From: an uncultured Lachnospiraceae bacterium
Lineage (GTDB): Bacteria > Bacillota > Clostridia > Lachnospirales > Lachnospiraceae
DNA: 64,000 bases
Reading direction: 5' to 3'
Assembly (NCBI GenBank): GCA_947164605.1
Contig: CAMUXE010000009.1
Coordinates: forward strand, 1-64,000
Below are positions 51,529 to 60,866 of the stretch, piece by piece. Position numbers and translations under genes: made by a program. The notes below the pieces were generated by a model that searched no databases, was not told where the DNA came from, and worked only from the letters and a program-made list of their open reading frames with translations. Within the stretch, counting starts at the first letter, position 1; each line of letters begins with the position of its first letter.

Positions 51529-53640
51529 TTAAACTTCGAAAATTAAATCGCCATAAGATGGGAATGGCCAGTACTCCTTGTCGACGATCATTTCAAGTCT
51601 GTCAGCAGGATCTCTCAATTCCTTCATCTTAGCAGAAACTGTATCACGGAAGAAGTGAGCTGCTTCCTTAGGATCAGTAATTGTAGCACCCTTTTCAACT
51701 GCTTCTTTGAGTTCTGTCTGAGCTTTGTACATAGCATTGAGGTTCTCCGTAACATCTGCAAGGATAGCCTTCTGAGTTGTAGGCTCAATACCAGCTTCGC
51801 TAACAGCGGCGATAGAGTTTGCAAGCTCAGTTGTGTAAGAAATAACAGCAGGGATGATCTGCTTTGAGCTAATGTTGAGCATTGATTTTGCTTCAATATT
51901 TACAGTCTTCTTGTAAGCTTCATACTTAATCTCAGCTCTAGATAGGAGCTCAGTCTTAGTAAATACGCCAAACTGCTCATAAAGCTTGAGAGCTTTGTCA
52001 GTTGTGAGAGCTGGAATAGCATCAACCATGTTCTTGATATCAGGAAGACCACGGCGGTGAGCCTCTTCAGCCCACTCCTCAGAGTATCCATTTCCGTTGA
52101 AGAGGATTCTCTGGTGCTCTGTGAAGAGCTTCTTGATCATGTCATGAACAGCCATATTGAAATCTTCAGCATTTTCAAGCTCGTCAGCGATTTCCTTGAA
52201 GCTTTCAGCAACGATAGTGTTGAGGACAACATTGGCCGGTGCGATAGAGTCAGAAGAACCTACCATACGGAACTCAAACTTGTTACCAGTGAAGGCAAAA
52301 GGAGAAGTACGGTTTCTATCAGTTGCATCCTTATTGAGATCTGGAAGTGCAGAAGCGCCTGTGTGGAGCTTGCCTTTCTGGATAGATGATGTTGCATCAC
52401 CCTTGTCAATAAGCTGATTGATAACATCCTCAAGCTGCTCGCCGAGGAAGATAGATATAATAGCTGGAGGTGCTTCATTGGCACCAAGTCTCTGGTCGTT
52501 ACCAACATTGGCAGCAGATTCACGCAAGAGATCAGAGTGGGTATCTACGGCCTTCATAACAGCGCCGAGTACGAGAAGGAACTGGATATTCTCGTGAGGA
52601 GTCTTTCCTGGATTTAAGAGGTTGATTCCGTCATCAGTTGTGAGTGACCAGTTGTCGTGCTTACCTGAACCGTTAACGCCCTCAAATGGCTTCTCATGGA
52701 GGAGACATACGAGATTGTGGTGATAAGCAACCTTCTTTAAGATTTCCATTGTGAGCTGGTTGTTGTCAGTTGCAATATTGCACTGAGCATAGATAGGGGC
52801 AAGCTCATGCTGACCAGGAGCAACCTCATTGTGCTGTGTTCTGGCTGAGACACCCAATTTCCAGAGTTCCTGGTTGACATCTCTCATGAATTCACCGATA
52901 CGCTCTCTGATAACACCGAAATAGTGATCATCAAGTTCCTGACCCTTAGCTGGGCTGGCACCGAAGAGTGTACGTCCTGTGTAGATTAAATCCTTTCTCT
53001 GAAGGTACTTATCGCGGTCTACGATGAAGTATTCCTGCTCAGCACCTACTGAAGGAGTTACTGTCTTTGAACTTGTGTTGCCAAAAAGGCGGACAATTCT
53101 TAAAGCCTGCTCGTTGATGGCATCCATTGATCTTAAAAGTGGAGTCTTCTGATCAAGAGCCTCGCCTGTATAAGAACAGAAAGCTGTTGGGATAACTAAG
53201 ATTGCTCCTGTACCATCATGTCTGATAAATGCAGGTGAAGTACAATCCCAAGCAGTATAACCTCTAGCCTCAAATGTAGCTCTTAAGCCACCTGAAGGGA
53301 AAGATGAAGCATCAGGCTCTCCTTTGATAAGTTCCTTGCCTGAGAATTCCATTATAATTCTACCTTCAGAATCAGGAGCTGAGATGAAGGAATCATGCTT
53401 TTCTGCAGTTGATCCAGTGAGTGGCTGGAACCAGTGAGTGAAGTGAGTAGCACCTTTCTCAACTGCCCAGTTTTTCATAACATTAGCAATTGAATCAGCA
53501 TCCTCTAAAGATAACTCACTCTTGCCTTCCATAGCACTTTTAAGGTTCTTGTAAACGTTCTTTGGCAATCTGAGCTTCATCACATGATTGTTAAAGACGT
53601 CAACACCGAATTCTTCTGCAACATTGAAGTTTTCTTTCAT
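51529..53640 (-). CDS. glnN: Glutamine synthetase, type III
   Basis: A 703-residue GSIII that joins ammonia and glutamate. ATG at 53640 (minus strand) has GAAAGGATTACT before it; an upstream in-frame start adds 23 residues without support. Diagnostic parts: PLTGSTAEKHDSFI, the Gly-rich SGKEL region, EQEYFIVDRDKY and APGQHELAPIYAQCN, and GSGKHDNWSLTT. GSIII is dodecameric and typical of Bacteroidetes and many Clostridia. The gene is monocistronic. A small palindrome in the upstream DNA (53753-53767) may be an operator. Confidence 0.95.
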   Translation of the reverse strand: MKENFNVAEEFGVDVFNNHVMKLRLPKNVYKNLKSAMEGKSELSLEDADSIANVMKNWAVEKGATHFTHWFQPLTGSTAEKHDSFISAPDSEGRIIMEFSGKELIKGEPDASSFPSGGLRATFEARGYTAWDCTSPAFIRHDGTGAILVIPTAFCSYTGEALDQKTPLLRSMDAINEQALRIVRLFGNTSSKTVTPSVGAEQEYFIVDRDKYLQRKDLIYTGRTLFGASPAKGQELDDHYFGVIRERIGEFMRDVNQELWKLGVSARTQHNEVAPGQHELAPIYAQCNIATDNNQLTMEILKKVAYHHNLVCLLHEKPFEGVNGSGKHDNWSLTTDDGINLLNPGKTPHENIQFLLVLGAVMKAVDTHSDLLRESAANVGNDQRLGANEAPPAIISIFLGEQLEDVINQLIDKGDATSSIQKGKLHTGASALPDLNKDATDRNRTSPFAFTGNKFEFRMVGSSDSIAPANVVLNTIVAESFKEIADELENAEDFNMAVHDMIKKLFTEHQRILFNGNGYSEEWAEEAHRRGLPDIKNMVDAIPALTTDKALKLYEQFGVFTKTELLSRAEIKYEAYKKTVNIEAKSMLNISSKQIIPAVISYTTELANSIAAVSEAGIEPTTQKAILADVTENLNAMYKAQTELKEAVEKGATITDPKEAAHFFRDTVSAKMKELRDPADRLEMIVDKEYWPFPSYGDLIFEV

Positions 53641-53935
53641 AGTAATCCTTTCTGTTGTAAATCCAAAAAAATATTTTGCTTTATATATGAAGGAGTATAA
53701 ATAGGGCAAATATGCATTTTGCCATAAAATATTAGGTAAAAAACCAACTTAACTTAATTTTATTAAGTGTAAACCCCTGACACCCATTCTTATAATTAAG
53801 CAACAGTTAATAAAATAACCCTATTTAGGAAATAATGCAAGTCTTATTGAGAAAAATGCTTGTCTTACGGGAAAAAATACAAGATTTGTAGAAAATTCAC
53901 AATAAGAGCGAAGAATAGTGGGACTTAAATAAAAA
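53641..53935 (-). other. AT-rich glnN upstream region
   Basis: About 295 bp without a gene. CTTAAT and ATTAAG (53753-53767) form a palindrome with a three-base spacer. A TATACT-like -10 for glnN is visible on the minus strand near 53695, without a convincing -35. The nitrogen-control region of glnN should be here; nothing else is recognised. Confidence 0.4.
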
Positions 53936-53967
53936 TACCGCTAATCTTTTTGAAAAGACTAGCGGTA
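53936..53967 (-). terminator. Terminator of the fba-srtB unit
   Basis: TACCGCTAATCTTTT (53936-53950) pairs with AAAAGACTAGCGGTA (53953-53967). On the minus strand the stem is followed by TTTTTA, correct for the sortase gene. Confidence 0.88.
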
Positions 53968-53989
53968 GTTTATTAATATTGAATTAAGC

Positions 53990-54958
53990 TTAATTATTGC
54001 TTGGCTCAGACTGAGGAATAGCAGTCTCTCCAATCAAGCTTCCATGAATGATTAAGCGGTGAGTCAGGTTATCAGCACATGTAGATAGAGTTACTATCTG
54101 TCTTGCTGTTGAAGGATCACCGTTAGTAGCATACATTGACTCCTGCTTTCTTGCTACAGCATAAGACTGCATAGATGACAGGGTAGGGAAGTTGAAGGTG
54201 AATGTCTCAGATGTAGGATCAGTGAGGTAAACACTGAAAATCTGGTATTCTCTCAGACGATCTTTAGTGTAAATGTAGAACTTGTCATTGCCTTCAGTCT
54301 GGTAGAAACCTGAGTTTCTGTACTTGTGAAGTACTGAGAACATTGTTCCACTGTAAAGAGTGTGGCCATAAATAATTACATGAGATGAATTGATTCCACC
54401 ATTAATTCTGTAGTCGATAAAGAGACAGCCGTTAATATTGGAAGATCCATCAATTGCTGTAGTGAGGTACTTTTCATTGTCAGTCCCCTGTACTACTGGA
54501 AGTCTCATGTCTACACTTGGGATATAGAGCATACCTTGTGCATCTGCATTAATCGCAAGCAAAGCGTTGTGATCATACTTGAAAGGCACCTTTGACACAT
54601 TGCCATCCTCAGATACAATCTCCACTGGGGTGTTGTCCTCTGTGATTTGGCCTGTGACATCTCCGTAAAGTTTCTTGCCACGGTTGTATTCAAGTAAGAT
54701 ACCTAAGAGGCGGATGCCTGAATAGCAGAATATAATTGCACATATTATAATGATAACTGTCCTAATTATGTCGCCCTTAGTTCTTCTTTTCTTACTCTTA
54801 ATATGATCATTGGCTGGGCCTTTTCCTCTAACCTTATTACCGCTTGCCTTAGCTTTAACTTCTTTCTTCTCAATAAGTTCTGGATGGTCGACGCTAGATA
54901 CAGGAACCTGCTGGTCTGTATCTTCGTTAGAACCAAAATAGCTGTCAAAATCGCTCAT
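53990..54958 (-). CDS. srtB: Class B-type sortase
   Basis: A 322-residue sortase. After a cytoplasmic tail of about 60 residues comes one membrane helix (about 64-90), then the sortase barrel. Catalytic residues: the His in IIYGHTLYSGTMF, the Cys in TLSTCADN and the Arg in HRLIIHGSL. The helix-containing layout before the Cys fits class B, which anchors surface proteins or pilins. AGGAG precedes the ATG, 30 bp after fba; the two appear co-transcribed. No substrate with an LPxTG-like signal is encoded nearby, so the target lies elsewhere. Confidence 0.9.
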   Translation of the reverse strand: MSDFDSYFGSNEDTDQQVPVSSVDHPELIEKKEVKAKASGNKVRGKGPANDHIKSKKRRTKGDIIRTVIIIICAIIFCYSGIRLLGILLEYNRGKKLYGDVTGQITEDNTPVEIVSEDGNVSKVPFKYDHNALLAINADAQGMLYIPSVDMRLPVVQGTDNEKYLTTAIDGSSNINGCLFIDYRINGGINSSHVIIYGHTLYSGTMFSVLHKYRNSGFYQTEGNDKFYIYTKDRLREYQIFSVYLTDPTSETFTFNFPTLSSMQSYAVARKQESMYATNGDPSTARQIVTLSTCADNLTHRLIIHGSLIGETAIPQSEPSNN

Positions 54959-54988
54959 TATAAAATACTCCTAAATAATTTTCTTTAA

Positions 54989-55852
54989 TCAAGCCTTACC
55001 AGCTGAGCCAAAGAGAGCAATTTTATCACGTACTGTCTGCTTGATTGCTTCTACACCAGGTGCAAGAAGCTTTCTTGGGTCAAATCCTTTTCCTTCAAGA
55101 TCTTTACCGGCTTCGATGTACTCTCTAACTGCTGCAGCAAATGCAAGCTGGCACTCTGTGTTAACATTGATCTTGCACACACCGAGTGAGATTGCCTTTT
55201 TAATCTGATCTTCAGGGATACCTGTACCACCGTGAAGTACAAGAGGCATATCGCCAACTGCATCCTTTACACTAGCGAGTGTGTCAAAGCTAAGACCTGC
55301 CCAGTTTGCAGGGTACTTACCGTGAATGTTACCGATACCTGCTGCAAGGAAATCAACTCCAAGGTCAGCAATCATCTTACACTCGTTAGGATCAGCACAC
55401 TCACCAGCAGCGACAACTCCGTCTTCCTCGCCACCGATAGCACCAACCTCAGCCTCGATTGACATACCCATAGCATGTGCTACATTGATCAATTCCTTGG
55501 TCTTTTCTACGTTCTCGTCGATTGGGAAGTGAGAACCATCAAACATGATTGATGAGAAACCAGCTTTGATACACTTGTAGCATCCATCGTAAGTACCGTG
55601 GTCAAGATGGAGAGCAACTGGAACTGTGATGTTTTGCTCTTCAACTAAAGCTTTTACCATGTCGGCAACTACTTTGAAGCCGCCCATGTACTTACCAGCT
55701 CCTTCTGACACACCTAAGATTACAGGTGAATTGAGTTCCTGAGCTGTGAGAAGAATTGACTTAGCCCACTCAAGATTGTTGATGTTGAAGTGGCCTACAG
55801 CATACTTACCCTCGCGGGCCTTATTAAGCATTTCTGTTGCGTTAACTAACAT
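54989..55852 (-). CDS. fba: Class II fructose-bisphosphate aldolase
   Basis: A 287-residue zinc aldolase that splits fructose-1,6-bisphosphate in glycolysis. Zinc ligands are visible in LHLDHGTYDGC, in the ISIEAEVGAIGG stretch (Glu) and HGKYP and HGGTGIP histidines. AGGAGGG precedes the ATG on the minus strand. A TATAAT at 55886-55891 (minus) is its likely -10. Tagatose-bisphosphate aldolase is closely related; absence of lac/gat neighbours favours fba. The sortase gene follows after 30 bp. Confidence 0.93.
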   Translation of the reverse strand: MLVNATEMLNKAREGKYAVGHFNINNLEWAKSILLTAQELNSPVILGVSEGAGKYMGGFKVVADMVKALVEEQNITVPVALHLDHGTYDGCYKCIKAGFSSIMFDGSHFPIDENVEKTKELINVAHAMGMSIEAEVGAIGGEEDGVVAAGECADPNECKMIADLGVDFLAAGIGNIHGKYPANWAGLSFDTLASVKDAVGDMPLVLHGGTGIPEDQIKKAISLGVCKINVNTECQLAFAAAVREYIEAGKDLEGKGFDPRKLLAPGVEAIKQTVRDKIALFGSAGKA

Positions 55853-56033
55853 ATTTTCCCTCCTAGGATTTTATTATTTGTTCTAATTATACGCTCCAAT
55901 GGGCGAAAATGAAAGTATTTTGAGCAAAAAGAGCTTGCGAATGATTGTTTTAAATTCTATAATTAATGCCATAAATGATAATAGTGCTGATTATAGTCAT
56001 GTGTTTTTTAAACTAATTGAAAGGGAATAACAT

Positions 56034-56345
56034 ATGTTTAATTTTTCAAATGTATTGGCTGATGCCACAAGCGATGTCAATTTTTATAGTGAGAAAGCCA
56101 ATGAAGGCTCTTCATTCATGCCATTTATAGGCTTTATGCTTTTTTTCGCAGCTCTGATTCTGTTGATAATTGGAATTACAAATATTGTCGACTCAAAGAA
56201 GCAGTTTAATCTTTTCTATGATCAGAGAGATGCAAAAGACTTTACTGATGAGAAGTATGTAAAGGAAAGAAAAAGAGGCATTGTATTTATAGTAATCGCT
56301 ATTGTGCTCTTAATAGCTTCACTTATCATCTTGCCACTCTTTTAA
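56034..56345 (+). CDS. Small membrane protein, two membrane segments
   Basis: A 103-residue protein of unknown family. Two hydrophobic helices (about residues 35-57, FMLFFAALILLIIGITNIV, and 83-102, IVFIVIAIVLLIASLIILPL) flank a charged loop (DQRDAKDFTDEKYVKERKRG). The N-terminal 30 residues are polar. AAAGGGAA lies before the ATG. It is transcribed alone, divergent from fba, with a terminator hairpin at 56362. It looks like a real gene but the role cannot be assigned. Confidence 0.7.
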   Translation: MFNFSNVLADATSDVNFYSEKANEGSSFMPFIGFMLFFAALILLIIGITNIVDSKKQFNLFYDQRDAKDFTDEKYVKERKRGIVFIVIAIVLLIASLIILPLF

Positions 56346-56361
56346 ATTAGAAATAAAAAAA

Positions 56362-56395
56362 CATCGCCCGCCGAGTTGGTGGACGATGAGAGAGA
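56362..56395 (+). terminator. Terminator after the small membrane protein
   Basis: CATCGCCCGCC pairs with GGTGGACGATG (56362-56388) with one bulge. No T-run follows; A-run before it would act as terminator on the minus strand. Confidence 0.4.
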
Positions 56396-56577
56396 GGGAG
56401 AGAACTGCTATCAGTTCATGTATTATGAATTTTAGATATTGTCTTTAATATAATGATAGTATAAAAGACAATGATGTACGAAATAAGATGTTTTTGTGAA
56501 TTTAGCTTTAATTCATTGTGAATAATTTGTTAATGAAACTACAAGCTATTATAGATAAAAGACAATAAAAAACATGA
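56396..56577 (+). other. Gene-free AT-rich stretch
   Basis: Nothing recognisable apart from a TATAATGATAG segment near 56450. No ORF with a ribosome binding site. Confidence 0.4.
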
Positions 56578-56624
56578 AAAAGGTGTATGAAATGCCATAA
56601 CTATTGGCTTTTCATACACCTTTT
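56578..56624 (-). terminator. Terminator of the cyclophilin gene
   Basis: AAAAGGTGTATGAAA (56578-56592) pairs perfectly with TTTCATACACCTTTT (56610-56624), with an inner GCCA/TGGC stem. T-runs on the minus strand fit the cyclophilin gene. Confidence 0.88.
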
Positions 56625-56655
56625 AAATTTGGTATTTTTTTAGATTTAAGGCAAA

Positions 56656-57180
56656 TTAGTCATCAATCTTTTCTGGCTCTGAGTATGTCTCACCAAAAGT
56701 TTCAACACTTACTTCCTTCATAACCTGAGGCTTGAGTGGTCTGTCTGAATAATCAACATCTACATCAGCGATTTCGTCGAGAACCTCTTCACCTTCGATA
56801 AGCTTACCGAATGCGGCATATTCGCCGTCAAGATGAGGAGCGTTAGCGTGCATGATGAAGAACTGAGAACCAGCTGAATCTGGGGACATAGAACGAGCCA
56901 TTGAAAGAACTCCGCGTGAGTGCTTGAGGTCATTCTTAAAACCGTTGTGTGAGAACTCACCCTTGATAGAGTAACCAGGGCCACCCATGCCTGTGCCGTC
57001 TGGATCTCCGCCCTGAATCATGAAACCAGCGATGATTCTGTGGAAGATAGTTCCGTTGTAGAAGCCCTTCTGAACAAGGGAGATGAAATTGTTTACAGTA
57101 TTTGGTGCGATTTCTGGATAAAGTTCAGCCTTCATAACGTGGCCGTTTTCCATTGTAATTGTAACTATTGGATTTGACAT
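56656..57180 (-). CDS. Cyclophilin-type peptidyl-prolyl isomerase
   Basis: A 174-residue cytoplasmic cyclophilin. Catalytic landmarks: FHRIIAGFMIQGGDPDGTGMGGPGY, with the active-site Arg, then GVLSMARSMSPDSAGSQFFIM, and a final AFGKLIEGEEVLDEI. It speeds cis-trans isomerisation at proline. No signal peptide is present. AAAGGAAT precedes the ATG on the minus strand. It stands alone, divergent from the GNAT gene. Confidence 0.95.
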   Translation of the reverse strand: MSNPIVTITMENGHVMKAELYPEIAPNTVNNFISLVQKGFYNGTIFHRIIAGFMIQGGDPDGTGMGGPGYSIKGEFSHNGFKNDLKHSRGVLSMARSMSPDSAGSQFFIMHANAPHLDGEYAAFGKLIEGEEVLDEIADVDVDYSDRPLKPQVMKEVSVETFGETYSEPEKIDD

Positions 57181-57283
57181 ATAAATTCCTTTCTTTCTGA
57201 GGCTAAAGAAGTTAATATATAAGCAAGTTTAGCCGAATTGTTTTAAATATAAGAGATTATAACATAAGGGAAGATAGATTAAA

Positions 57284-58117
57284 ATGTCAAATGTAGATAT
57301 AAAATATACTGAACTTGTGGCAGAAAGTCTGCCTGATTTTATAATAATTGTTGAGAATGATAGGGAAAGAATTCTGCCTCTTGATTTTGACATCAAGGAA
57401 AAGGCCCTATATGAGCCAATTGAACTTGAATCATTGTTGGATAGGTCTTGTCAGGCTGAAAATATTGAGCCTGATGCCAAGAATACAATTACAGTGGTGC
57501 AAAAAGGCCCAGATTACTACACAATCAGCGGCTTTGACGATATTGCCCTCTCTAGTCTTTTGGTGAGTCTTTCCTATATAAGAATTATATATGCAAGGAT
57601 GAGAAAGAAGCCTTGCCTGGTCTTTGCCAGTGAGAGGCTCATATTCAGGGAGATTAGCCTTGACCAAGGGGATATAGACGCCCTATTTGCTTTGTATGAA
57701 AGCTTAGCGTCAAATCCTTTTGTTGAGCCACTTTACGACAGGGAGAGGGAGATAGAGTTTAACAAAAATTATATAGAAAATATGTATAGATTCTTTCAAT
57801 ATGGCTTATGGCTCCTTTTTGATAAGGAGAGCGGAAGACTTATAGGTAGAGCTGGCATTGAAAACAGGTTGATAGACCAGCAGACAAAGCAGGAAATCGC
57901 CTATTTGATAGACAGCTCTTGCCAGGGACAGGGCTATGGATCAGAGGCTGTAGATGCGATTCTTGCTTACGCTTGTGATGAGCTTGGACTTGAAGAGATA
58001 TACGCCTGCATAGATAAAGATAACATGCCATCTATAGAACTGGCTGAAAAGAAGGGCTTTACAAGGGAGGCAAATTCTGACATAGGACTTATTCTATACA
58101 AAAAGGAGCTTGATTAG
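57284..58117 (+). CDS. GNAT N-acetyltransferase with extra N-terminal domain
   Basis: A 277-residue protein. Residues about 110-275 form a GNAT domain of the RimJ/RimL kind (ERLIFREISLDQGDIDALFALYES, then SCQGQGYGSEAVDAILAYACDELGL with the acetyl-CoA loop Q/R-x-x-G-x-G/A, and ACIDKDNMPSIELAEKKGF). Residues 1-105 are an additional alpha/beta domain without recognised motifs. The acceptor substrate is unknown. GGGAAGATAG precedes the ATG. It converges with the minus-strand gene at 58145. Confidence 0.85.
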   Translation: MSNVDIKYTELVAESLPDFIIIVENDRERILPLDFDIKEKALYEPIELESLLDRSCQAENIEPDAKNTITVVQKGPDYYTISGFDDIALSSLLVSLSYIRIIYARMRKKPCLVFASERLIFREISLDQGDIDALFALYESLASNPFVEPLYDREREIEFNKNYIENMYRFFQYGLWLLFDKESGRLIGRAGIENRLIDQQTKQEIAYLIDSSCQGQGYGSEAVDAILAYACDELGLEEIYACIDKDNMPSIELAEKKGFTREANSDIGLILYKKELD

Positions 58118-58144
58118 GTATCAAGCTCCTTTAAATATAAGAAA

Positions 58145-58837
58145 TTATAAGTCAAAGGCAAATCTTATGACTTCAGCGGCTTCATTTTTGTGCTTGCTTG
58201 ATGCTGGAATGCCGTAGCATGCATCCTTGAGAGTGAAGTTAGTGTCTTTGCATATCTTTGTGTTTTCGAGTTTAACAGCCAAAGGAATTGAGCTGTCGTC
58301 CTCAATAGTATAGTAGAAAATGTTTTCGTCGCCAATTTTTGCCAGTTCATCAGTAGTTAAGACTGTTCTTAAGTCTGTGAGGAAAGGATCTGTGCGGCTT
58401 GAGTAGAAATCAATATATTTACGGCTGGTCATGTAGCCATCTATTGAGCTGCTTGAGGCCATAAGGTAAATCTTATTCTGGCTAAGAGCTGGATCTTGGT
58501 CCATAGCATTGGCCTTGAAAGTGTATGTGTAGTCAAACTGAATCTTATCGGACTTCTTTGCTGGCTTGAGCCTTTCAGTCATCTCCTTTGTGAGGTAGTC
58601 ACTGCCATCGTCGTAGCCGCTCATCTTGCCGTCCACAACTGCAACATACAAAAGGTAATTTTGTGAGTTATGTCTTATAGATATAATAAGACTTGCGACA
58701 AATGCTATGAAAAGCACTAGAGCTAGGCTTATATAACGGTAATAATCCCATATATATCTGATCTTTTCTTTGAATTTGAGTTCCTTGAAAGGAATTTCAA
58801 TTTCCTTAGCTTGATCTTTCTTTTTTTTCCCAAACAT
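58145..58837 (-). CDS. Single-pass membrane protein of unknown function
   Basis: A 230-residue protein: a basic cytoplasmic start (MFGKKKKDQAKEIEI, then LKFKEKIRYIWDYYRY), one membrane helix (about 36-54, LALVLFIAFVASLIISI) and an external part of about 170 residues. That part has a possible ligand-binding alpha/beta layout (YLLYVAVVDGKMSGYDDGSDYL) and ends GIPASSKHKNEAAEVIRF, which recalls solute-binding proteins in miniature. AGGGAGTATTTTC precedes the ATG on the minus strand. It is divergent from the DUF624 gene and may work with it; many YesL loci hold such a partner. Confidence 0.7.
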   Translation of the reverse strand: MFGKKKKDQAKEIEIPFKELKFKEKIRYIWDYYRYISLALVLFIAFVASLIISIRHNSQNYLLYVAVVDGKMSGYDDGSDYLTKEMTERLKPAKKSDKIQFDYTYTFKANAMDQDPALSQNKIYLMASSSSIDGYMTSRKYIDFYSSRTDPFLTDLRTVLTTDELAKIGDENIFYYTIEDDSSIPLAVKLENTKICKDTNFTLKDACYGIPASSKHKNEAAEVIRFAFDL

Positions 58838-59014
58838 GAAAATACTCCCTGATATTTAAAAATTGGCAAATATTTATAAGGCATCATACCATATAAGGCA
58901 ATAATTTGACAATATTTACAAAAAATTAAGGCCACAAAACTTGGCAATTTATCTTACTTAAAGTATAATCAAATCTAATTTGTAAAAAAACAAAAGAAAC
59001 ATATGGAGGATTGC

Positions 59015-59707
59015 ATGTTTAGTATCAACGGAAAATTATTCAATACATTAATAAAAGCCGGCGATTTCCTTATATTAGGCCTTATAGGCAGCCTTATGTG
59101 TCTGCCTTTAGTTACAGTCGGTGCTTCAATTACAGCTATGTTTTATTCTGGATTGAAGTTGATAAAGGATGAGGAGAGCTATGTAATCAGGGATTACTTT
59201 CACTCATTTAAACAAAACTTTAAACAGGGTTTCTTAATGCAGCTTATATATATGATAATTGCAGCCCTTCTTGTTACTGATTTGAGAATCTGTTCAACAT
59301 GGCTTAAGAGCAGTGGTGGAATCTTTGCAAAGCTTATGTTTTTCTTTGCGATTGGCTTGCTCTTGGTTGAGGCTGCCACAATGCTTTATTCTTTTGCAGC
59401 CCTATCTAGATTTGAAAATACTGTTATAGGAACAGTGAAAAATGGCCTTTTGCTCTGCATGCAAAACTTGCCGGCAACTCTTATAATGCTCTTTATCTCT
59501 GGCCTTTTGACAATGATTACACTTAAGTATTTCACAGCATATATTGTGACTTTGCCAGTGGGACTTTATATGAATAGCTTCGTTTTAGTCAGAGTATTCA
59601 GACCGTTTGAAAAAGCAGCAGCTGAGGCAGCTTCTGAAGTAGCTTCTGGCGAAGTTAATGATGTGACTTCTAGCACAGCTTCATCTGAAGCTGGGGATGA
59701 AGAGTAA
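59015..59707 (+). CDS. DUF624 (YesL-like) membrane protein
   Basis: A 230-residue integral membrane protein with five or six hydrophobic segments. ATG 59015 lies just after GGAGG; the ATG at 59003 would place the ribosome binding site inside the gene. The opening FNTLIKAGDFLILGLIGSLMCLPLVTVGASITAMFYSG is the DUF624 signature. YesL homologues sit in carbohydrate-utilisation loci, with unknown function. A Ser/Glu/Ala-rich tail closes the protein. The next gene follows 22 bp later. Confidence 0.88.
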   Translation: MFSINGKLFNTLIKAGDFLILGLIGSLMCLPLVTVGASITAMFYSGLKLIKDEESYVIRDYFHSFKQNFKQGFLMQLIYMIIAALLVTDLRICSTWLKSSGGIFAKLMFFFAIGLLLVEAATMLYSFAALSRFENTVIGTVKNGLLLCMQNLPATLIMLFISGLLTMITLKYFTAYIVTLPVGLYMNSFVLVRVFRPFEKAAAEAASEVASGEVNDVTSSTASSEAGDEE

Positions 59708-59729
59708 TAATGATTTGGAGGAGATTAGT

Positions 59730-60263
59730 ATGAAAATCAGAGATATTGTACTGACTGTTATCGGTCTTATATTAATTAGTTTACGTTTGATAGTTAATTT
59801 TGGCAGTATCAGCGTCGATATATTTAGTGACTTCTTAGCATTTGTTCTTTTTGCAATAGCATGTGCGCCATATTTTAAAGAAGATTCTTTTTTTGGCAAA
59901 AAGACTAAGATAGCCCTATTTGCAGCACTAGCCCTGAATTTGCTGGCTGTAATACTTCCATTCTTGCTTCCTGGTTCAAGCATGATGAGTAAGATTCAAT
60001 ATGGCTTATCAGCAGTTGCAGCTATTTACTTTACTTACTATCACATGTTGGATTTAGTGAGATATGCAGGCGTGATTTCTAGATCTGCAGTTACTAGAAG
60101 CTTGATGGTAACCTGGACCTTTTATGGACTCATAGCATTTGCCGCATATTTTGCGGACTTTAGTGGCTATATGGTAGTGTCTATGGTGCTTCAGGGACTT
60201 TTGATTATTTATGCCCTTTACTATTCTTCAGTTATCTATAAAACTTTGAAGAATCTTAGCTGA
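59730..60263 (+). CDS. Polytopic membrane protein of unknown function
   Basis: A 177-residue protein with about five hydrophobic segments. Start set at ATG 59730, eight bases after GGAGGAG; the upstream codons belong to the DUF624 end. No recognised motif except a short cytoplasmic loop with KEDSFFGKKTK. Co-transcribed with the DUF624 gene. Possible transporter component or sensor; nothing more can be said. Confidence 0.7.
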   Translation: MKIRDIVLTVIGLILISLRLIVNFGSISVDIFSDFLAFVLFAIACAPYFKEDSFFGKKTKIALFAALALNLLAVILPFLLPGSSMMSKIQYGLSAVAAIYFTYYHMLDLVRYAGVISRSAVTRSLMVTWTFYGLIAFAAYFADFSGYMVVSMVLQGLLIIYALYYSSVIYKTLKNLS

Positions 60264-60305
60264 TAATTATAGTTGGGAAATTAGTACCAAATTTATAATA
60301 TGTAT

Positions 60306-60335
60306 TTGACAAAACTATTTATGTAACTTTAAAAT
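60306..60335 (+). promoter_or_regulatory. Promoter of the 133-residue gene
   Basis: TTGACA (60306-60311) and TAAAAT (60330-60335) with an 18-bp spacer, 63 bases before the next ATG. Confidence 0.55.
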
Positions 60336-60398
60336 ATTCTTAGGGAATTGTTTCGTAGGAAAAATTATACTTGTTTACATTATTTCGGAGGTGTTTAA

Positions 60399-60800
60399 AT
60401 GGCAACCGATCTTGATTTAAATATAAATAATAATAGTTACAATTATAGAACATCGGCAGGAGCGGGAGTTTCAAACTCTTTATCAGCTGCTGACAAGGCA
60501 GCGGACAGAGAAGAACTTAAGAGCTCTAAGGGAGCTTCTACATATGCATCAAGGGATGATGAGTATCTTGGAAAAGCTCCTAAAAAGGCTGATGCCAACA
60601 AAATCATGCTCAATTTTAAGAGCCATGAGAACTACCAGCTTGTATCTGCAAAGAGCAAGATGGAAGATGTGGATGTTGAGAAGGCTATGTCAGATATGAA
60701 GAAGGATTTTATCCTCTCTCAATATAAGTATTTTGTCAACACTGGCGATGATGGAAACCTGGGAACAGACCTGGATGGAACAGTTAAAATAAAAAAGTAA
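60399..60800 (+). CDS. Hypothetical polar protein of 133 residues
   Basis: An unrecognised soluble protein with no membrane segment or signal peptide. The first 70 residues are low complexity (Asn, Ser, Ala; NINNNSYNYRTSAGAGVS), the middle is helical and charged, and the end FILSQYKYFVNTGDDGNLGTDLDG is more conserved-looking. GGAGGTG lies seven bases before the ATG and a consensus promoter is upstream, so it is expressed. The N-terminal composition recalls flagellar or export-associated proteins, but no family is seen. tRNA-Gln follows under its own promoter. Confidence 0.7.
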   Translation: MATDLDLNINNNSYNYRTSAGAGVSNSLSAADKAADREELKSSKGASTYASRDDEYLGKAPKKADANKIMLNFKSHENYQLVSAKSKMEDVDVEKAMSDMKKDFILSQYKYFVNTGDDGNLGTDLDGTVKIKK

Positions 60801-60818
60801 ATTTTTTTCAAAAAGTGC

Positions 60819-60847
60819 TTGCAATTTAAAAAAAGCTGTTATATAAT
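60819..60847 (+). promoter_or_regulatory. Promoter of tRNA-Gln
   Basis: TTGCAA (60819-60824) and TATAAT (60842-60847) with 17-bp spacing; the tRNA starts 20 bases later. Confidence 0.8.
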
Positions 60848-60866
60848 CCTATTCGTTGCACAACAA

